A DNA stretch of 47,540 nt from NCBI GenBank assembly GCA_947574135.1, contig CANPIM010000024.1, positions 1 to 47,540 on the forward strand. The letters run 5' to 3'. A program made the translations under genes and the position numbers. Below the pieces are notes generated by a model. It did not search any database and had not been told where the DNA came from. It saw only the letters and a list, made by a program, of their open reading frames with translations. Positions within the stretch are counted from its first letter, which is position 1. Every line of letters begins with the position of its first letter. Positions 7,858 through 15,917 of this stretch are shown piece after piece. This stretch comes from an uncultured Lachnospiraceae bacterium. Its GTDB lineage: Bacteria; Bacillota; Clostridia; Lachnospirales; Lachnospiraceae.

Positions 7858-9168
7858 ATGAGTGAAAAAATTTCCAGAAAAGACAGAAGCTTTAAATTTG
7901 AAACCCTGCAGCTCCATGTGGGACAGGAGAGTCCGGATCCGGCCACAGATGCCCGGGCAGTGCCTATTTATCAGACATCTTCCTATGTGTTTCGAAACTG
8001 CGATCATGCGGCTGCCCGGTTTGACCTGACGGATGCGGGAAATATCTATGGACGGCTCACCAACCCCACGGAAGAGGTGTTTGAGCAACGGATGGCAGCC
8101 CTGGAGGGCGGAGCGGCGGCCCTGGCCGTGGCATCCGGAGCGGCGGCCATTGCCTATACCTTTCAAAATCTGGCACAGAATGGGGATCACCTTGTCTCTG
8201 CCCAAAATATTTACGGCGGCACCTACAATCTGCTGGCCCACACTCTGCCACAGTATGGAATTACCACCACCTTTGTGGATATCTTCGACGAGGCTGCGGT
8301 GGAGGCGGCGATTCAGGAGAACACCAAGGCTATTTTTTTGGAGACGCTGGGTAACCCTAACTCTGACGTGGTAGACATAGAAAGCATTGGGAAGATTGCC
8401 CATGCCCACCAGATTCCCCTGGTGGTTGACAATACCTTTGCCACGCCCTACCTGGTGCGGCCCATTTCCTATGGCGCAGATCTGGTGGTACATTCTGCCA
8501 CTAAGTTTATCGGGGGTCACGGAACGACCCTGGGAGGCGTGATTATAGACAGTGGAAAATTTGACTGGGAAGCCTCCGGGAAATTTCCATCTCTCACAGA
8601 ACCCAATCCCAGCTATCATGGAATCAGCTTTACCAAGGCGGTGGGAGCCGCAGCCTTTGTGACCAAGATTCGGGCTATCCTGCTGCGGGATACAGGGGCA
8701 ACCCTTTCGCCTTTTCACGCCTTTTTCCTCTTGCAGGGATTGGAGAGTTTATCGCTTCGTGTGGAACGCCATGTAGAAAACGCCCTGAAGGTGGTGCAGT
8801 ATTTGAACAGCCATCCCCAGGTGGAGGCCGTGCACCATCCCTCCGTATCCCCAGAGGAACGGCAGCGGACGCTTTATGCCAAATATTTCCCCCAGGGCGG
8901 CGGTTCTATCTTCACCTTTGAGATCAAAGGCGGCGTGCAGAAAGCCAAAGACTTTATTGATAACCTGGAGCTCTTCTCCCTTCTGGCCAATGTGGCGGAT
9001 GCTAAATCCCTGGTGATCCACCCGGCCACCACCACCCATAGCCAATGCACCCAGGAAGAGCTGCTGGAACAGGGGATCCGGCCCAATACGATCCGGCTTT
9101 CCATCGGAACGGAGCATATTGATGACATACTTCAGGACCTGGAGGAGGCGTTTAAGGCGGTACGGTAG
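7858..9168 (+). CDS. O-acetylhomoserine sulfhydrylase (PLP-dependent)
   Basis: 436-residue Cys/Met metabolism PLP enzyme. It makes homocysteine (or methionine with methanethiol) from O-acetylhomoserine and sulfide, in the cytoplasm. The PLP lysine lies in VVHSATKFIGGHG (Lys216), with the upstream LVVDNTFATPYLVRP strand carrying the conserved Asp191. Its length and the long insert around GKFPSLTEPNPSYHG are typical of the OAH sulfhydrylase branch rather than cystathionine synthase or lyase. The frame opens at a GTG at 7834, but the ATG at 7858 directly follows GAGGAG and fits the family start. A structured leader precedes it. Confidence 0.92.
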   Translation: MSEKISRKDRSFKFETLQLHVGQESPDPATDARAVPIYQTSSYVFRNCDHAAARFDLTDAGNIYGRLTNPTEEVFEQRMAALEGGAAALAVASGAAAIAYTFQNLAQNGDHLVSAQNIYGGTYNLLAHTLPQYGITTTFVDIFDEAAVEAAIQENTKAIFLETLGNPNSDVVDIESIGKIAHAHQIPLVVDNTFATPYLVRPISYGADLVVHSATKFIGGHGTTLGGVIIDSGKFDWEASGKFPSLTEPNPSYHGISFTKAVGAAAFVTKIRAILLRDTGATLSPFHAFFLLQGLESLSLRVERHVENALKVVQYLNSHPQVEAVHHPSVSPEERQRTLYAKYFPQGGGSIFTFEIKGGVQKAKDFIDNLELFSLLANVADAKSLVIHPATTTHSQCTQEELLEQGIRPNTIRLSIGTEHIDDILQDLEEAFKAVR

Positions 9169-9182
9169 AGCTTGTGTCCCCT

Positions 9183-10775
9183 TCAGAAAATATTTTTGTC
9201 AAAGATGAGGATGGTAAAATCCTCCACCTGGTGAATGGAAATGGCAGATTCTGTCAGGATATTTCCATTCTCCAGCATTTCATAGTAATGACTGGTTTTC
9301 AGGAGAACAAAATACTGCTGGATTCCGGGCTGATCCTCATACCAGATCAGGCTTGTCTGATAGGGTTCGATGGTGTAGCCTGCTCCCTCGATGCGGATTC
9401 CCCGAGCTTTCACTTGGGAATCGGAGATAACAGTGAGGGCATTGGCCTCCCAGAAGGTGCTGTAGCCATAGGACAAATCCTGACTCTCCAGGAAGTCTGC
9501 CACGGCATACAGATGGTTAACCTGCCGGTAGTCCCGAGGAAGCGTGCAAAGATCCCCTGCAGCGGTAAGGCCTGTGAGAAAGATTCCCAGGAGTAACAAG
9601 ACGCCGACTCGTTTCCACTGGAGTTTCTTTAGCTGTTGGAATGACAGGCGCAGAAAGATTATGGTCATAATACAGGAGGAGTAGACCAGGGGAGACAGGC
9701 GCCAGCCTGCGCTGGCCAGTTCTCCGTAAAGCCAGCCAAATAGCAGGATTCCGGTCAGTGTCCAGTGCATAAGAATATAAATGCGGCTCATGCGGTCCGA
9801 AACCTTTTTGTAAAATACCAGAAGCAGAATGGGAATCAGAATAAACGCGATTCCGGCACACAATTTAATCAGCAGAGATAATCCGCTCAGGGAAAGGATA
9901 TCCTCTCCGGAGGGTGTGAAGCCCAGAAGCTGCACCCAATAGGGTAATAGGCGCAGCTGGTTTCCCTCCCAGTTACTGATAGCGGTGTAGATCATATAGC
10001 CGTCTTCATAATCTGCCGTATAGCCTGCAGTAAGTCTTCCATGTAGCCAGTAGCCGGCCAGCAGGGAGAGAACTAAAGCTCCCATGAGAAGCAGAAAAGG
10101 TCGTTCTTCCTGCCAGGAGAAGGGACGCTCATCCAGAAAGCGTTCTCCTGCGATTCCGACCAGTAAAGGAAGCACGGAAATGGAGAGGACCGAGGCGCCG
10201 TTTGCGGACACCAGGAGTGTCCAGATGCATAGAAGCGACAGGAGAAGCCATTGGACTTTCGTCCTCTGGGCTTTTCTGTATTTTTCATATAGAATGAAAA
10301 GGAGCAGGAATATTTGAATTCCCAACACTGCGCAGCTATAGTACAAAACATGTCCCCAGAAAATTTCCCGCAGTTTATCGCTGAGACTTAAAACCATCAG
10401 GATGCCGGCCAGGGCAGACAGACTCTGGGGAAGCGTAAGTCCAAAGACCTTTAAAAAGAAAAACAGGGACAGGGAAAAGACCAGGAGAAACAGGCACATT
10501 CCCAGGATCTGTGTTTTCATAGTCATGCCAAAAAGCCCTATAAAGGGCAGAAAAAACCATTGGCCGCCAAAGGGAAGGGTACAGGCGTAGATAAAATCTT
10601 TGTTGAAGAGACTTTTGGCTTCATAGGAGGCCTGAGCCCAAAACAGGGAATCCGCGCAGTCGGAGTTGTAGAACGACCATCCCGTCTGGCAGATATATGT
10701 GAATACAAGAACAAGCGCAGCCAGGACAAGGAGAGATCCCCAGAGATATTTCCATTTTTGATTACCTATCTTCAT
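9183..10775 (-). CDS. large multi-pass membrane protein, possibly GT-C-like
   Basis: 530 residues with about 11-13 hydrophobic segments spread along the chain. After the first segment there is a short outward loop with acidic residues (FYNSDCADSLFW), and the C-terminal about 120 residues are soluble and mixed. This architecture resembles lipid-linked-sugar glycosyltransferases of the GT-C fold, but I see no decisive motif, so the function is open. It is monocistronic and convergent with the sulfhydrylase gene (14-base gap). The start ATG has a GGGAG site about ten bases upstream. Confidence 0.7.
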   Translation of the reverse strand: MKIGNQKWKYLWGSLLVLAALVLVFTYICQTGWSFYNSDCADSLFWAQASYEAKSLFNKDFIYACTLPFGGQWFFLPFIGLFGMTMKTQILGMCLFLLVFSLSLFFFLKVFGLTLPQSLSALAGILMVLSLSDKLREIFWGHVLYYSCAVLGIQIFLLLFILYEKYRKAQRTKVQWLLLSLLCIWTLLVSANGASVLSISVLPLLVGIAGERFLDERPFSWQEERPFLLLMGALVLSLLAGYWLHGRLTAGYTADYEDGYMIYTAISNWEGNQLRLLPYWVQLLGFTPSGEDILSLSGLSLLIKLCAGIAFILIPILLLVFYKKVSDRMSRIYILMHWTLTGILLFGWLYGELASAGWRLSPLVYSSCIMTIIFLRLSFQQLKKLQWKRVGVLLLLGIFLTGLTAAGDLCTLPRDYRQVNHLYAVADFLESQDLSYGYSTFWEANALTVISDSQVKARGIRIEGAGYTIEPYQTSLIWYEDQPGIQQYFVLLKTSHYYEMLENGNILTESAISIHQVEDFTILIFDKNIF

Positions 10776-11005
10776 TCAAACAATACTCCCTCACTCAAAA
10801 TTTAAATCATATCTGACAAAGAGAAACATCTTTGCCAAATACAATCTAACTGTATCATTTATAGGAGAACACGTCAAGGGAAGGAGAGACGTGATGGAGG
10901 GAATACTGGGGAAAAGACAAACAAAAAGGAAGCGCCGGACTGGAAGGATACGCCAGGCAAAAGGAAGGAGGCAGAGGGAAGAACCGGGAAGACCAGGAAT
11001 TAGGA

Positions 11006-11034
11006 TTGTAATACGGAGAAGCGGAAGATATAAT
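11006..11034 (+). promoter_or_regulatory. promoter of the DUF5655 gene
   Basis: TTGTAA (11006-11011), 17-base spacer, perfect TATAAT (11029-11034). The ATG of the gene is only 23 bases downstream of the -10 box, giving a short leader. Confidence 0.65.
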
Positions 11035-11056
11035 GAAGTCAGGGAGGGATTCAACT

Positions 11057-11467
11057 ATGATGGAATTCATAAACGCAGATGTTCTTTCTTTTTTTGACAA
11101 ACACCCGCAGGCGCTGCCTTTGTACCAGACTTTTGCAGAGCGCGTCTTCAAGGAGGTGGAGGAGGTTTCCATCCGGGTGCAGAAAACCCAGATCACCTTT
11201 TCCAATGAACATAATTTTGCCTTTGTCTCTTTTCTGCCTGCCCGAAAGGCAGCAGAGCGTCCGGAGGTTTTTATCACGGTGACCTTTGGTCTGTCCTACC
11301 GGGTGGATTCCCCGCGTATCGACACGGCGGTGGAGCCCTATGCCAATCGCTGGACCCACCATATGCTGATTTCCCGGTCGGAGGAAATTGACCAGGAGCT
11401 GATGACCTGGATCCGGGAAGCCGCAGCCTTTGCATCAAGAAAGCGGGGAGGCCGCAAACAGGGATAG
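11057..11467 (+). CDS. DUF5655 domain protein
   Basis: 136-residue soluble protein, probably of the DUF5655 family. It has an alpha/beta pattern with the recurring features of that family: a helical N-terminus (HPQALPLYQTFAERV), the strand pair ...KTQITFSNEHNFAFVSF, and a C-terminal YANRWTHHMLISRSEEIDQELMTWI helix region. The molecular role of the family is not established. Of two adjacent ATGs at 11057 and 11060 either fits the GGAGGG site upstream. It has its own promoter. No operon partner is visible. Confidence 0.75.
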   Translation: MMEFINADVLSFFDKHPQALPLYQTFAERVFKEVEEVSIRVQKTQITFSNEHNFAFVSFLPARKAAERPEVFITVTFGLSYRVDSPRIDTAVEPYANRWTHHMLISRSEEIDQELMTWIREAAAFASRKRGGRKQG

Positions 11468-11524
11468 AGAAGAGATCATACAGGAGAGGCTGTAGAGGGA
11501 GCTACAAAACAGGATGGATTAGTC

Positions 11525-11764
11525 TCAACCAATCTCCTTTCTCCAATACTCCCCATACAACGCCTTTCCATAGGGACGGTAATGCTCCAGGGACCGAAAA
11601 AAACGGACAAAGGTGTCCTGGGTCAAATCCTCAGCTTCACAGGCATCCTCTATGTGGAGACGGCAATAGGAAAGAATTTTGGAATAATAGCGGCGTACAA
11701 AGGTGTCAATGGCATCTTCGTCGCCGTTTTTCATTTTTTGAATCAGCAGAAAGTCAGGATCCAT
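11525..11764 (-). pseudogene. truncated ECF-type sigma-70 factor (region 2 only)
   Basis: 79 codons that match the N-terminal half of a small sigma-70/ECF factor: MKNGDEDAIDTFVRRYYSKI, then the region 2 core EDLTQDTFVRFFRSLEHY. Normal members continue with about 90 more residues, including the region 4 helix-turn-helix for -35 recognition. Here the frame leaves the family after YGKA and stops 11 codons later. The second ATG (11764) has GGAGGAG nine bases upstream, so I prefer it to the ATG at 11782. It is probably a deletion remnant, part of a cluster of broken genes (11525-12397). Binding to core polymerase by the leftover domain cannot be excluded. Confidence 0.7.
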
Positions 11765-11827
11765 GAGCCGTCTCTCCTCCATGAAGTTTGTCTTCTATAT
11801 ATTATAAAACGAAAGATTCATTTTTGT

Positions 11828-12088
11828 CTATGAAAGATCGAACTCCTTTAGGATCCGCAGATATTCCTCGTAGGCTTCGGACATGCGCCGGGAGGAAAAT
11901 CGTGCGGAGGGTCCGCTGACGGCGATAACCCCCAGGAGATTTCCGTTTTTCCGGAAGGGAATGGCCATGCTGTTCATGCCTTGTTCCTCCTGCTCAAAAT
12001 CCACCTCATACTTCACAGACTGGGCGGAAGGCCGACTTTCGTTTAAGAAGACCTTGGATATGGCGGAGGGGTTAGTAAGTTTGAGCAC
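11828..12088 (-). pseudogene. C-terminal remnant of an IclR-family regulator
   Basis: 86 codons resembling the end of the IclR effector-binding domain: the EQEEQGMNSMAIPF segment and GVIAVSGPSARFS, followed by the family's terminal helix. The winged-helix DNA-binding domain and the first half of the effector domain (about 160 residues) are missing. The frame runs on upstream without a stop, but the sequence there no longer resembles IclR and is antisense to the next fragment. It probably once controlled the divergent ABC importer operon. Confidence 0.65.
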
Positions 12089-12097
12089 TGCGAATCC

Positions 12098-12397
12098 ATG
12101 GCTGGAGATCTGGACCGGCTGGCCCAGACCCTGAAGACCATGGAACTGGACAACGGCCTGACGATTGACGACGAAGGGGCCAGAAAAATTGTAGAGGAAC
12201 GTCCCCTTCCCACCCTGGAGGAGCAGCTGAGGATCTTTGGGGGAGAGCCGGGACAGACAGAGGCCGACGCCATTGTCATGAAATATGTGGATATTTTCAC
12301 AGAGGAAGGCCGGATTTCAAAGGAAGACCGGGATGCCCTGGCAGAGAGCGGATTTGTTGACAGCTCCCTGTTGCAGGAGATTGCAGCTGGAAAATAA
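12098..12397 (+). pseudogene. C-terminal remnant, probably of an ABC substrate-binding protein
   Basis: 99 codons without signal peptide or lipobox. The pattern (LRIFGGEPGQTEADA, then YVDIFTEEGRISKEDRDALAESGFVDSSLL) looks like the tail of an NMT1/SsuA-like binding protein, where a helix ending in DSSLL is common. Full-length proteins are about 320-360 residues, so roughly the first 240 are gone. The adjacent permease and ATPase genes downstream fit this reading. No good ribosome binding site precedes the ATG. Identification as a binding protein is an inference from context and the tail pattern. Confidence 0.5.
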
Positions 12398-12486
12398 GGG
12401 CAAAAGAACAATGATGATCCCTTCAGCACGGGCGCCTGGCCAGGGTCTTTCTGGCTGAACGGATCGTGGAATACAGGGGGAATACA

Positions 12487-13269
12487 ATGAGTAAAGCAGG
12501 GAGACAGTTGATTAAAAAAATCCTGCTGGGGTGTCTGGGAGTGGCCATGTTTCTGGGAATCTGGCAGCTTCTGATGACTGTGGGAATCATTTCTCAGAGG
12601 ACCATGAGTACGCCTGGGCAGGTGATGGAGACCTTTCTGGTTAAACTTAGCTCGCCGGATCCGGACGGGGCAACAGTGCAGGAACACTTCTGGAGCAGCT
12701 TAAAGCTTGCTATGGCGGGATTTTTCTCCGCCATCCTGGTGGGGATTCCCATGGGACTGGTCATGGGCTACTACCGCACGGCCCGCAGGCTTTTGAATCC
12801 AGTGTTTGAGATCATAAGGCCCATCCCGCCCATTGCCTGGATTCCCATTGTAATCCTGTTTTTAGGTATCGGTATGCCGGCTAAGGTGTTTATTGTATTC
12901 ATGGCTGCCTTTGTGCCCTGTGTGATCAATTCCTACACCGGGGTAAAGCAGACGAATCCCGTGTACATCCAGGCGGCAAAGACCATGGGAGCCGGACACT
13001 GGCGGATCTTTACCCGGGTCTGCATCCCATCGGCAGTGCCCATGGTATTTACGGGAATCCGCATTTCCCTGGGTTCCTCCTGGTCCACCCTGGTGGCGGC
13101 GGAAATGCTGGCATCCACCAATGGACTGGGCTACATGATTCAGATGGGAAGAACCATGATCCGGCCGGATACCATTGTAGTGGGTATGTTGGTGATCGGA
13201 TGTACAGGGGCGCTCATGTCCATCCTGCTGGGGCGGGTGGAACAGCACATTGCGCCGTGGAGGGATTGA
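12487..13269 (+). CDS. ABC importer permease 1 (SsuC/NrtB type)
   Basis: 260-residue inner-membrane permease of the nitrate/sulfonate/taurine class with about six membrane segments. The conserved stretch before the cytoplasmic loop (IRPIPPIAWIPIVILFLG) and the EAA loop (AAKTMGAGHWRIFTRVCIPSAVP) that docks on the ATPase are present. The start at ATG 12487 has GGGGG six bases upstream; an in-frame GTG at 12466 is less likely. Two bases separate it from permease 2. The two permeases are similar but not identical, so the channel is probably a heterodimer. The substrate is unknown because the binding-protein gene is broken. Confidence 0.88.
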   Translation: MSKAGRQLIKKILLGCLGVAMFLGIWQLLMTVGIISQRTMSTPGQVMETFLVKLSSPDPDGATVQEHFWSSLKLAMAGFFSAILVGIPMGLVMGYYRTARRLLNPVFEIIRPIPPIAWIPIVILFLGIGMPAKVFIVFMAAFVPCVINSYTGVKQTNPVYIQAAKTMGAGHWRIFTRVCIPSAVPMVFTGIRISLGSSWSTLVAAEMLASTNGLGYMIQMGRTMIRPDTIVVGMLVIGCTGALMSILLGRVEQHIAPWRD

Positions 13270-13271
13270 GT

Positions 13272-14045
13272 ATGGCACGAATGAAAAAATGGATGGATCT
13301 TTTGCTTCCTGTACTGTCGGTTTTCCTGCTTCTGACTCTGTGGATCCTGCTGCATGTGAGGAAGCCGGATATTATGCCGGCGCCTCTGGATGTTTTGCAA
13401 AAGCTGTGGGAGATTACCCTTCATCCCATCTCCAAGGCAACCCTTCCGATCCACATTCTGGTGAGCCTGGGCCGGGTGCTGGGAGCTTTTGCCCTGGCAA
13501 GCGTGTTGGGAGTAACCTTTGGAGTTTTGCTTGGCTGGTATGAGACCTTTCACCATATTGCCTGGCCCGTGTTTGAGATTATCCGCCCCATCCCGCCGAT
13601 TGCCTGGATTCCCCTGATTATTCTGTGGTGCGGGATTGGAGAGACCTCCAAGGTGGTGATCGTGTTTATCGGAGCCATTGTGCCTATTGTGCTGAATACA
13701 GTTGCCGGGATTCGGCAGGTGAATCCCATGCTGCTGAAGGCCGCCCGGTCCATGGGAGCCAATGATATGGCCATTATGCGGGAGGCTGTGCTTCCCGACA
13801 GCCTGCCCTCTATTGTGGCAGGAATGAAGACAGCCCTTTCCACAGGCTGGATGTGCGTGCTGGCCGCGGAGATGGTGGTGGCCCGGCAGGGTGTGGGATT
13901 TCTGATTATAAGAGGCATGGACAGCGGTGATTCCGCTCTGATTCTGGCAGGCATGGTGGTGATCGGAGTGGTGAGCGCTCTGATTACCGTGGCCCTGAAT
14001 TATCTGGAGGTGAGGTTATGTCCCTGGAAGGTAACACAGAAATAA
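13272..14045 (+). CDS. ABC importer permease 2 (SsuC/NrtB type)
   Basis: 257-residue partner permease. It repeats the family pattern: IRPIPPIAWIPLIILWCGIG and an EAA loop AARSMGANDMAIMREAVLPDSLP. The longer frame starting at 13200 overlaps permease 1; the ATG at 13272 is preceded by GGAGGG at seven bases and gives the expected N-terminal membrane helix, so I use it. Its end overlaps the start of the first ATPase gene by 28 bases, indicating translational coupling. It is likely to form a heterodimeric channel with permease 1. Confidence 0.88.
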   Translation: MARMKKWMDLLLPVLSVFLLLTLWILLHVRKPDIMPAPLDVLQKLWEITLHPISKATLPIHILVSLGRVLGAFALASVLGVTFGVLLGWYETFHHIAWPVFEIIRPIPPIAWIPLIILWCGIGETSKVVIVFIGAIVPIVLNTVAGIRQVNPMLLKAARSMGANDMAIMREAVLPDSLPSIVAGMKTALSTGWMCVLAAEMVVARQGVGFLIIRGMDSGDSALILAGMVVIGVVSALITVALNYLEVRLCPWKVTQK

Positions 14046-14779
14046 AGCTGGAGCATGTGTCAAAGACCTTTGTGGATAAGAAAAATATGTCCTATCCGGT
14101 GCTAAAAGACATCTGCCTGGAGGTAAAGAAACAGGAATTTCTGGTGCTGCTGGGCGCCGGGCGAACAGGGAAAACCGTGCTGCTGGAGCTGATCTCCGGG
14201 CTGGATGGAGAGTATGAAGGAACCATTTCCTTTGCAGGAGGACAGCTTGAGACCAAGGATATGGGGATCGTATTTCAGAAATACGCCCTGTTTCCCTGGA
14301 AAACCGTGCTGGAAAATGTGGAGATGAACCAGAAGTTCCGGGGCATGGAGAAGGAAGAGCGGATCGCCAAGGCAAAAGGATATCTGAAGCTTGTGGGCCT
14401 GGAGGGCTTTGAGAATCACTATCCCCACCAGATTTCCGGGGGCATGAAGCAGCGCACAGCCATTGCCCGGGCCTTTGCGGGAGAGTCGGATATTATGCTT
14501 CTGGATGAGCCTTTTGGGGCCCTGGACGCCCAGACCCGGTGGCAGATGGAGGAAGAGGTACTGCGAATCTGGGAGGAGGAGAAACGGACGGTTATTTTTG
14601 TCACCAACAATATTGAGGAGGCCATTTATCTGGGAGACCGGATCGTGCTTCTGGAGGGAAGTCCGGCCATGATCAAGAAGGAGTATATTCCGGACATGAA
14701 ACGTCCCCGGAGCTATACGGACACCCGGTTTTTGGAGCTGCGCAATGAGATTGGGGATGATTTTGCGCTGGTGCTATAG
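14018..14779 (+). CDS. ABC importer ATPase 1 (SsuB type, H-loop His replaced)
   Basis: 253-residue ATPase. Walker A GAGRTGKT is at 46-53, Q87, signature ISGGMKQ at 139-145, Walker B IMLLDE at 159-164 and D-loop GALD. The H-loop reads VTNNIEEA, so the switch histidine is Asn197. In the family this histidine normally contacts the ATP gamma-phosphate. The signature and Walker motifs are otherwise good. Together with ATPase 2, which has the opposite defect, this predicts an asymmetric pair. It is the third gene of the importer operon and overlaps permease 2. Confidence 0.88.
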   Translation: MSLEGNTEIKLEHVSKTFVDKKNMSYPVLKDICLEVKKQEFLVLLGAGRTGKTVLLELISGLDGEYEGTISFAGGQLETKDMGIVFQKYALFPWKTVLENVEMNQKFRGMEKEERIAKAKGYLKLVGLEGFENHYPHQISGGMKQRTAIARAFAGESDIMLLDEPFGALDAQTRWQMEEEVLRIWEEEKRTVIFVTNNIEEAIYLGDRIVLLEGSPAMIKKEYIPDMKRPRSYTDTRFLELRNEIGDDFALVL

Positions 14780-14788
14780 GAGGCGGAA

Positions 14789-15532
14789 ATGGGAAATCAG
14801 GCAAAGGTAAAGGTGAGAAATCTCACAAAGAAGTTTGGAGATCTGACGGTGCTGGATCATGTGTCCTTTGACATAGAGCGGGGCGAATTTGTGTGCATTG
14901 TAGGCCCCACAGGCTGCGGTAAGACCACCTTTTTGAATCTTCTGGTAAAGCTTTTGGAGCCCACGGAAGGGAATATTTTCATAGACGGGGAGGAGGCGGA
15001 TCCCAAGAAGCACAATCTGTCCTTTGTGTTTCAGGAGCCTTCGGCTTTTCCCTGGCTTACGGTGGAGCAGAATATCCGCTTCGGCCAGGAGACAAAAAAG
15101 CGTCCCAGGCAGGAGATAGATCAAACCACAGAATATATTCTGGAAATGCTGGGATTAAAGGACTTCCGGAACAAATATCCCCATGAGCTGTCCGCCAGCA
15201 CCGAGCAGCGGATTGTCATTGGCCGCAGCTTTGCCATGAAGCCGGACCTGCTCCTCATGGACGAACCTTACGGACAGATGGATCTGAAGCTTCGCTATTA
15301 TCTGGAGGACGAGGTGATCCGTCTGCAGCAGGCTGCCAAGAGTACAGTAATCTTTATTACCCACAATATTGAGGAGGCCGTGTATTTGGCAGACCGGTGT
15401 CTGATTTTATCCCAAAAGCCCACCACAGTCAAGGAAGAAGTGCAGATCAACATGCCTCATCCCCGGAATGTGGCGTCAAAGGAATTTATCCAGCTGCGAG
15501 AATATATTACGGAGCAGATTCGCTGGTGGTAG
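14789..15532 (+). CDS. ABC importer ATPase 2 (SsuB type, degenerate signature)
   Basis: 247-residue ATPase. Walker A GPTGCGKT is at 39-46, Walker B LLLMDE at 154-159, and the H-loop THNIEEA keeps His192. The signature motif that should read LSGGQ is LSAST at 134-138, and the D-loop is GQMD instead of SALD. It starts nine bases after ATPase 1 with AGGAGG just upstream. In a heterodimer its catalytic residues would face the intact signature of ATPase 1, making one normal site, while the other site would be doubly degenerate. Confidence 0.88.
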   Translation: MGNQAKVKVRNLTKKFGDLTVLDHVSFDIERGEFVCIVGPTGCGKTTFLNLLVKLLEPTEGNIFIDGEEADPKKHNLSFVFQEPSAFPWLTVEQNIRFGQETKKRPRQEIDQTTEYILEMLGLKDFRNKYPHELSASTEQRIVIGRSFAMKPDLLLMDEPYGQMDLKLRYYLEDEVIRLQQAAKSTVIFITHNIEEAVYLADRCLILSQKPTTVKEEVQINMPHPRNVASKEFIQLREYITEQIRWW

Positions 15533-15596
15533 AGGGCCTTGTCCCAAAGGGATGAGGAGGAACATCCATACCAGAATATCCATACAGACAGAGGAA

Positions 15597-15627
15597 AAGC
15601 CAGCAGGTGTGAGAGACCTGCTGGTTT
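15597..15627 (+). terminator. probable terminator after the ABC importer operon
   Basis: Nine-bp stem CCAGCAGGT/ACCTGCTGG (15600-15608 with 15616-15624) extended by A:T pairs on both sides. The T run is short (TTT), so termination may be partial. Confidence 0.55.
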
Positions 15628-15781
15628 CGCTATGCTCTTATTTCCCTGCTCTCTTACGTTGCCGGCACCAGGGTGATCCGTAACATTTCGGAGACTATGG
15701 TTATAAAACAGGGCGGAAAGCCATTGAGAAGCCAATAAGAAGGCGGTGAAAAGGCGGGTGGGAAGGCAGGGAAAATTTCCG

Positions 15782-15810
15782 GTGACAAGGAGAAGGGAAC
15801 GTGATAAAAT
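15782..15810 (+). promoter_or_regulatory. promoter of MATE gene 1
   Basis: GTGACA (15782-15787), 17 bases, TAAAAT (15805-15810). The leader to the ATG is about 100 bases and contains a possible attenuator hairpin. Confidence 0.55.
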
Positions 15811-15815
15811 AAGAA

Positions 15816-15841
15816 GAACGGCATATACAGCCGGTCTTTTT
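15816..15841 (+). terminator. possible leader attenuator hairpin before MATE gene 1
   Basis: Seven-base arms with one mismatch (15816-15822 and 15830-15836) followed directly by five T. It lies between the promoter and the gene, so it could act as an attenuator. The stem is weak. Confidence 0.35.
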
Positions 15842-15917
15842 ACTTTACAGGAAAGCGTGTGCTGTGAAACAAAAGCCTTGCGGAGGATGCGCACGCAAGT
15901 GAATAGGAAGGAATTAT

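Larger units (their letters stand above)
15533..15917. other. intergenic region, importer operon end / MATE leader
   Basis: A 385-base stretch without a convincing gene. It contains a hairpin after the importer operon (15597-15627), a promoter (15782-15810) and a small hairpin with a T tract in the MATE leader (15816-15841). Confidence 0.6.

Noticed and set aside
10891-11097. 68-codon Arg/Lys-rich frame upstream of the DUF5655 gene
   Set aside because: Composition is that of a random purine-rich stretch, it overlaps the gene's promoter, and it has no ribosome site.
12440-12465. third copy of the structured element (GGCTGAAC near 12453)
   Set aside because: Only about ten bases match and the flanking hairpins are missing.
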